From positions 294,972 through 358,971 of the forward strand of contig NZ_JBGFGL010000076.1 in assembly GCF_041224425.1 (NCBI RefSeq): DNA of 64,000 bases. The letters are read 5' to 3'. Source of the DNA: Psychroserpens sp041224425 (GTDB taxonomy: Bacteria; Bacteroidota; Bacteroidia; Flavobacteriales; Flavobacteriaceae). A program made the position numbers and the translations under genes. Each line of letters opens with the position of its first letter. The first letter of the stretch is position 1. Below the pieces are notes generated by a model, which saw only the letters and a program-made list of their open reading frames with translations, had not been told where the DNA came from and ran no database searches. Positions 61,414 to 64,000 of this stretch are shown here, piece after piece.

Positions 61414-62343
61414 TTAGAAGAATCTTGGCGATAATATTCTACCCAATTTTTGCATTTCAAAACGCAACATAATTTCATGGGAACCACTGTTGTAATTGTT
61501 CAAATTAGTTGTAGTTGCATCATAAGCGTATCCAATATATAAACCATCGGTTACCTGAAAACCAGCTAAGCCACTAATGGAATCATCCCATCTCCATGCT
61601 GCGCCTAGAGTGAATTTCTTATGAAACAAAAAGTTAGCAGATACATCAGCAATAATTGGTGCTCCAGAAACAGCTTTAAATAAGGCAGCTGGTTTGAATT
61701 TGGTATTTTCATTTAAATCAAAGACGTAACCAGCAATTAAGTAATAGTTCATTCGTTCTTTAGCCACAGATTCTTGGAAATCGTCATAATGATCTGTTGT
61801 AAGGAAATTAGGAACCGATAAACCAATGTACCATTTTCGATTATGTAGGTACAAACCAGCTCCAATGGTTGGAGAAAACAAACTAATATTGTCTTGAAAT
61901 ACGACATCTGAATTTTGAAAACGTCCTTTACTCCAATCTGTGTCCAGTAAATGTGCTCCTGCTTTTACTCCAAATGAAAGTTTTGTCAATGACTCATTTA
62001 GCTGAATTGAGTATGAAAAATTGGCATCAATATAGGTTTCATTTGCTGGTCCTAAAGCATCATTGACAATTGAAAGTCCAAGTCCGATTTTATCATTTCT
62101 AAGAGGTGAATGAATGCCTAGAGTTTGCGTTTTTGGTGCGCCATCGATACCAACCCATTGCGTACGATATAATCCTGTTACACTAAGAACCTCTCGCTGA
62201 CCAGCATAAGCTGGATTTACACTCATAGTATTATACATATATTGAGTGTATTGAGGATCTTGTTGTGCAAAACCAGCATCAATCATAAGTGTTAACAACA
62301 CCATTGAAATTACTCCTCTAACTATTAATGATTTTTGTATCAT
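61414..62343 (-). CDS. PorP/SprF family type IX secretion membrane protein
   Basis: A 309-residue outer-membrane beta-barrel protein with signal peptide (about 1-26). Typical opening QQDPQYTQYMYNTMSVNPAY, then AGQREVLSVTGLYRTQWVGI, amphipathic strands and a C-terminal aromatic residue (RILSPRFF). SprF is needed for secretion and attachment of the large adhesin SprB in Flavobacterium johnsoniae. Here it sits between a large T9SS type B surface protein (upstream) and an OmpA-family protein, the same order as in many flavobacterial adhesin loci. Confidence 0.94.
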   Translation of the reverse strand: MIQKSLIVRGVISMVLLTLMIDAGFAQQDPQYTQYMYNTMSVNPAYAGQREVLSVTGLYRTQWVGIDGAPKTQTLGIHSPLRNDKIGLGLSIVNDALGPANETYIDANFSYSIQLNESLTKLSFGVKAGAHLLDTDWSKGRFQNSDVVFQDNISLFSPTIGAGLYLHNRKWYIGLSVPNFLTTDHYDDFQESVAKERMNYYLIAGYVFDLNENTKFKPAALFKAVSGAPIIADVSANFLFHKKFTLGAAWRWDDSISGLAGFQVTDGLYIGYAYDATTTNLNNYNSGSHEIMLRFEMQKLGRILSPRFF

Positions 62344-62371
62344 TTTATTTTGTTTTAAATCTTGCCTTATT

Positions 62372-64000
62372 TTATCTGTTAATGTATAACCAACCTACTC
62401 GAGGTTCTGAACCATCTCCTAAATCTATGACATAATAGTAAGTACCTTCAGGTAATTCATTAGACTCATTGACTACCACTCTTCCATTTGAAGTACCATC
62501 CCAATCATTTCGGTAACCTTGTTTCTCATAAACAATATTACCCCATCGGTTATAAATTTCAACTTTATTATTTGCAAATGTTTCTATACAATCAATTACA
62601 AATGTTTCATTGACTCCATCTCCATTTGGAGAGAATTCATTGTAAATAGTTAAACATATTGGGTCAACTGAAGCAGAAGATGTATTGTTATTTAGATTTA
62701 TGTCTGTTCTTCCCGAAGAATCTTCAACAATAGCAGTATTGACATAATCTCCGAAACCGAGAACTTCAACAGTAATTTGAAGAATTGCTACTTGACCTGA
62801 ATTTAAATTACCTACTGTCCAAAGACCAGTCGTATCAGAATAGGAACCATTGTTTACCGTTACAATAGCACTAACAAAAGAATAACCGCTTGGAAGGATA
62901 TCTTCAACAACAACTCCTATTGCAGTTACAAATCCTTCATTGGCAACAGTAATAGTAAAGGTTACTTGATCACCAATCATCGGTTCGAGTACATCGACTT
63001 CTTTAAATACTGATAAGTCAAAATCTGAATCTGTAAAAATAATTGTAGGGTCATCAGGATCACCATTACCATCCAAATCGGCATTAGTGGAGTCTGTTGG
63101 ATCGTCACTCTGATCACTTACGACAGAAGCATTAGGACCTTCAGCACTAAATGTAGCTATGTTTTGAACTCCTCCTGCATCAACGTCATTTTGGGTAATA
63201 GTATAACTCGCTTGATATGTTGCAACCTCATTGACTAATAAAATTCCTTCAACGTTATCAGAATTCAATGGATCAAATGTCACTGGAGAATCTAACACTA
63301 ATAGATTATTATTTATATCAGTTAAAATATCACTAACCAACTGAACATTGTTTACAGTGACATTACCTATATTTTCAACAGTTATTGTATAATTAATAAC
63401 ATCTCCAACACCTACAACGTTATCTCCATTATCCATAAGTATTGCAGTCTTAATAACCTCAATTATAGGGTCAGGACATTCAGTAACTGTTACAGTTGCA
63501 GAGTCAGATGTTGTAGCACAAGAACCATTACCAATTACTACGTATGTATAAACACCAACTTGATCAATTGGAAAACTTATCAAGTTCCCTAAATTATCTA
63601 CCCAAATTCCACCATTATCAGGTGTTCCTCCCAATTCAGAAAAAATTTGAGCTTCTGTCAATTGATTTCCACAAATTTCAACTGCACCATCTATACCGGC
63701 ATTCGGAAGCGGGTCGACGGTGATCGTAGCGCTAACGCCCGTAAGGTCAAGGTCACAGCTCATATTGGAAACGTTGCTGACATCGATGGTCGTCGCTGAG
63801 GTAATCCCCACAACCGCGATCTCAAGCGTACCGTCCGCAGGTATCACGCCTGTTACCGACGGGCCGCCGTCTATACTGTAGGTCACGGTGTCACCGGCAT
63901 CGCCACTGACCACGAACTCCCCGTCGTCGCCAGAGCACACGCTAGGTGCGGTAGCAGATACCGTAACGGCGTTCGGAAGCGGGTCGACGGTGATCGTAGC
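62372..64000 (-). CDS. large SprB-like surface protein, C-terminal part (partial, T9SS type B)
   Basis: The 3' part of a much longer gene; the frame stays open to the right edge (about 542 codons seen, stop at 62372). From the window edge inward: a 90-residue repeat unit with Ig-like patterns (CSGDDGEFVVSGDAGDTVTY ... VSATITVDPLPNA), a bridging region with Cys pairs, two DUF11-like modules (NVTVNNVQLVSDIL; FTITVANEGFVTAIGVVVED) and a C-terminal T9SS type B (gliding-associated CHU_C) domain: CLTIYNEFSPNGDGVNETFV, YNRWGNIVYEKQGYRNDWDG. PorP/SprF follows, so it is the likely partner cargo of that outer-membrane protein. The part beyond the window cannot be described. Confidence 0.92.
   Translation of the reverse strand, partial: ATITVDPLPNAVTVSATAPSVCSGDDGEFVVSGDAGDTVTYSIDGGPSVTGVIPADGTLEIAVVGITSATTIDVSNVSNMSCDLDLTGVSATITVDPLPNAGIDGAVEICGNQLTEAQIFSELGGTPDNGGIWVDNLGNLISFPIDQVGVYTYVVIGNGSCATTSDSATVTVTECPDPIIEVIKTAILMDNGDNVVGVGDVINYTITVENIGNVTVNNVQLVSDILTDINNNLLVLDSPVTFDPLNSDNVEGILLVNEVATYQASYTITQNDVDAGGVQNIATFSAEGPNASVVSDQSDDPTDSTNADLDGNGDPDDPTIIFTDSDFDLSVFKEVDVLEPMIGDQVTFTITVANEGFVTAIGVVVEDILPSGYSFVSAIVTVNNGSYSDTTGLWTVGNLNSGQVAILQITVEVLGFGDYVNTAIVEDSSGRTDINLNNNTSSASVDPICLTIYNEFSPNGDGVNETFVIDCIETFANNKVEIYNRWGNIVYEKQGYRNDWDGTSNGRVVVNESNELPEGTYYYVIDLGDGSEPRVGWLYINR
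63702..64000 (-). repeat. GC-rich tandem repeat within the surface protein gene
   Basis: A stretch of about 29 bases ending GTCGACGGTGATCGTAGC recurs exactly 270 bases apart (about 63702-63730 and 63972-64000), one 90-codon period. By hand count 63721-64000 has 166 G+C of 280 (59%), while lines just before it have 30-40%. At least one whole unit plus the start of another is visible; the array continues beyond the edge. Confidence 0.8.

Noticed and set aside
63702..64000. CRISPR-like array at the right edge
   Set aside because: The repeat has a 270-bp period, stays in one coding frame and encodes Ig-like protein units. There are no short evenly spaced repeats and no cas genes.

Overview
The window reads as a chromosomal segment of a marine-type member of the Flavobacteriaceae (Bacteroidota). 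The DNA is AT-rich. Promoters fit the Bacteroidota -33 TTTG / -7 TAnnTTTG pattern, Shine-Dalgarno sequences are largely absent, and there are several type IX secretion (T9SS) sorting domains. The gliding lipoprotein GldI, a PorP/SprF family protein, and characteristic flavobacterial families (2TM, DUF2141, DUF3810, DUF6249, DUF349) are all present. Most of it is ordinary core genome: no insertion sequence, prophage, integrase or CRISPR array was seen.

Layout. 17-1349: ECF sigma factor plus RskA-type anti-sigma. 1736-3448: LETM1-related protein and a J-like protein with HPE instead of HPD. 3445-7667 (minus): a seven-gene LytTR two-component operon whose kinase carries a C-terminal 2TM domain, with three free-standing 2TM proteins and two secreted proteins; a LytTR-type direct repeat lies upstream of its promoter. 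7928-9553: T9SS subtilase. 9613-12929: ndk, NrnA-like phosphoesterase, gldI and a cyclophilin-FKBP fusion lipoprotein. 12987-19969: pepD, DUF3810, and a pair of exported amidohydrolases, one a tandem fusion. 20020-24967 (minus): a lipoprotein and a 1349-residue T9SS surface protein. 25162-31222: TrmH-type methyltransferase, Ste24-like protease, RelA/SpoT enzyme, Fur-family regulator, purA. 31296-40817: OstA-like protein, class III aminotransferase, TPR protein, two DUF368 transporters, aroE, DUF349 protein. 40888-45982: two further ECF sigma modules. The second shares an apparent bidirectional ECF promoter with a DUF6249 gene.

46101-51819: DUF885 lipoprotein, regulatory-domain protein, DoxX, VanX-like peptidase, AlkB, alpha/beta hydrolase. 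52060-54895: a compact operon of SPFH protein, glycine-rich membrane peptide, DUF4177, DUF1648, a second alpha/beta hydrolase and an Arc-type DNA-binding protein. 54952-57109: DUF819 transporter, DUF4369 lipoprotein, tRNA-Thr. 57168-59364 (minus): small conserved protein and an idi-queD-manA operon. 59460-64000 (minus): OmpA-family protein, PorP/SprF, and the C-terminal end of a large T9SS type B surface protein. That last gene runs off the window in a GC-rich repeat (about 59% G+C by hand count, against 30-40% just before it).

Three themes dominate. First, envelope signalling: three ECF modules and one LytTR module, each with small membrane or secreted partners. Second, surface display and gliding: GldI, SprF/OmpA and three T9SS cargo proteins. 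Third, cell-envelope upkeep: OstA-like protein, DUF368 lipid-carrier transporters, M15 peptidase. The strongest leads for undescribed biology are the 2TM kinase operon with its putative autoregulatory site, the mirrored ECF promoters at 45514-45597, the SPFH/DUF4177/DUF1648/Arc operon, and the GC-rich repeat block at the right edge.
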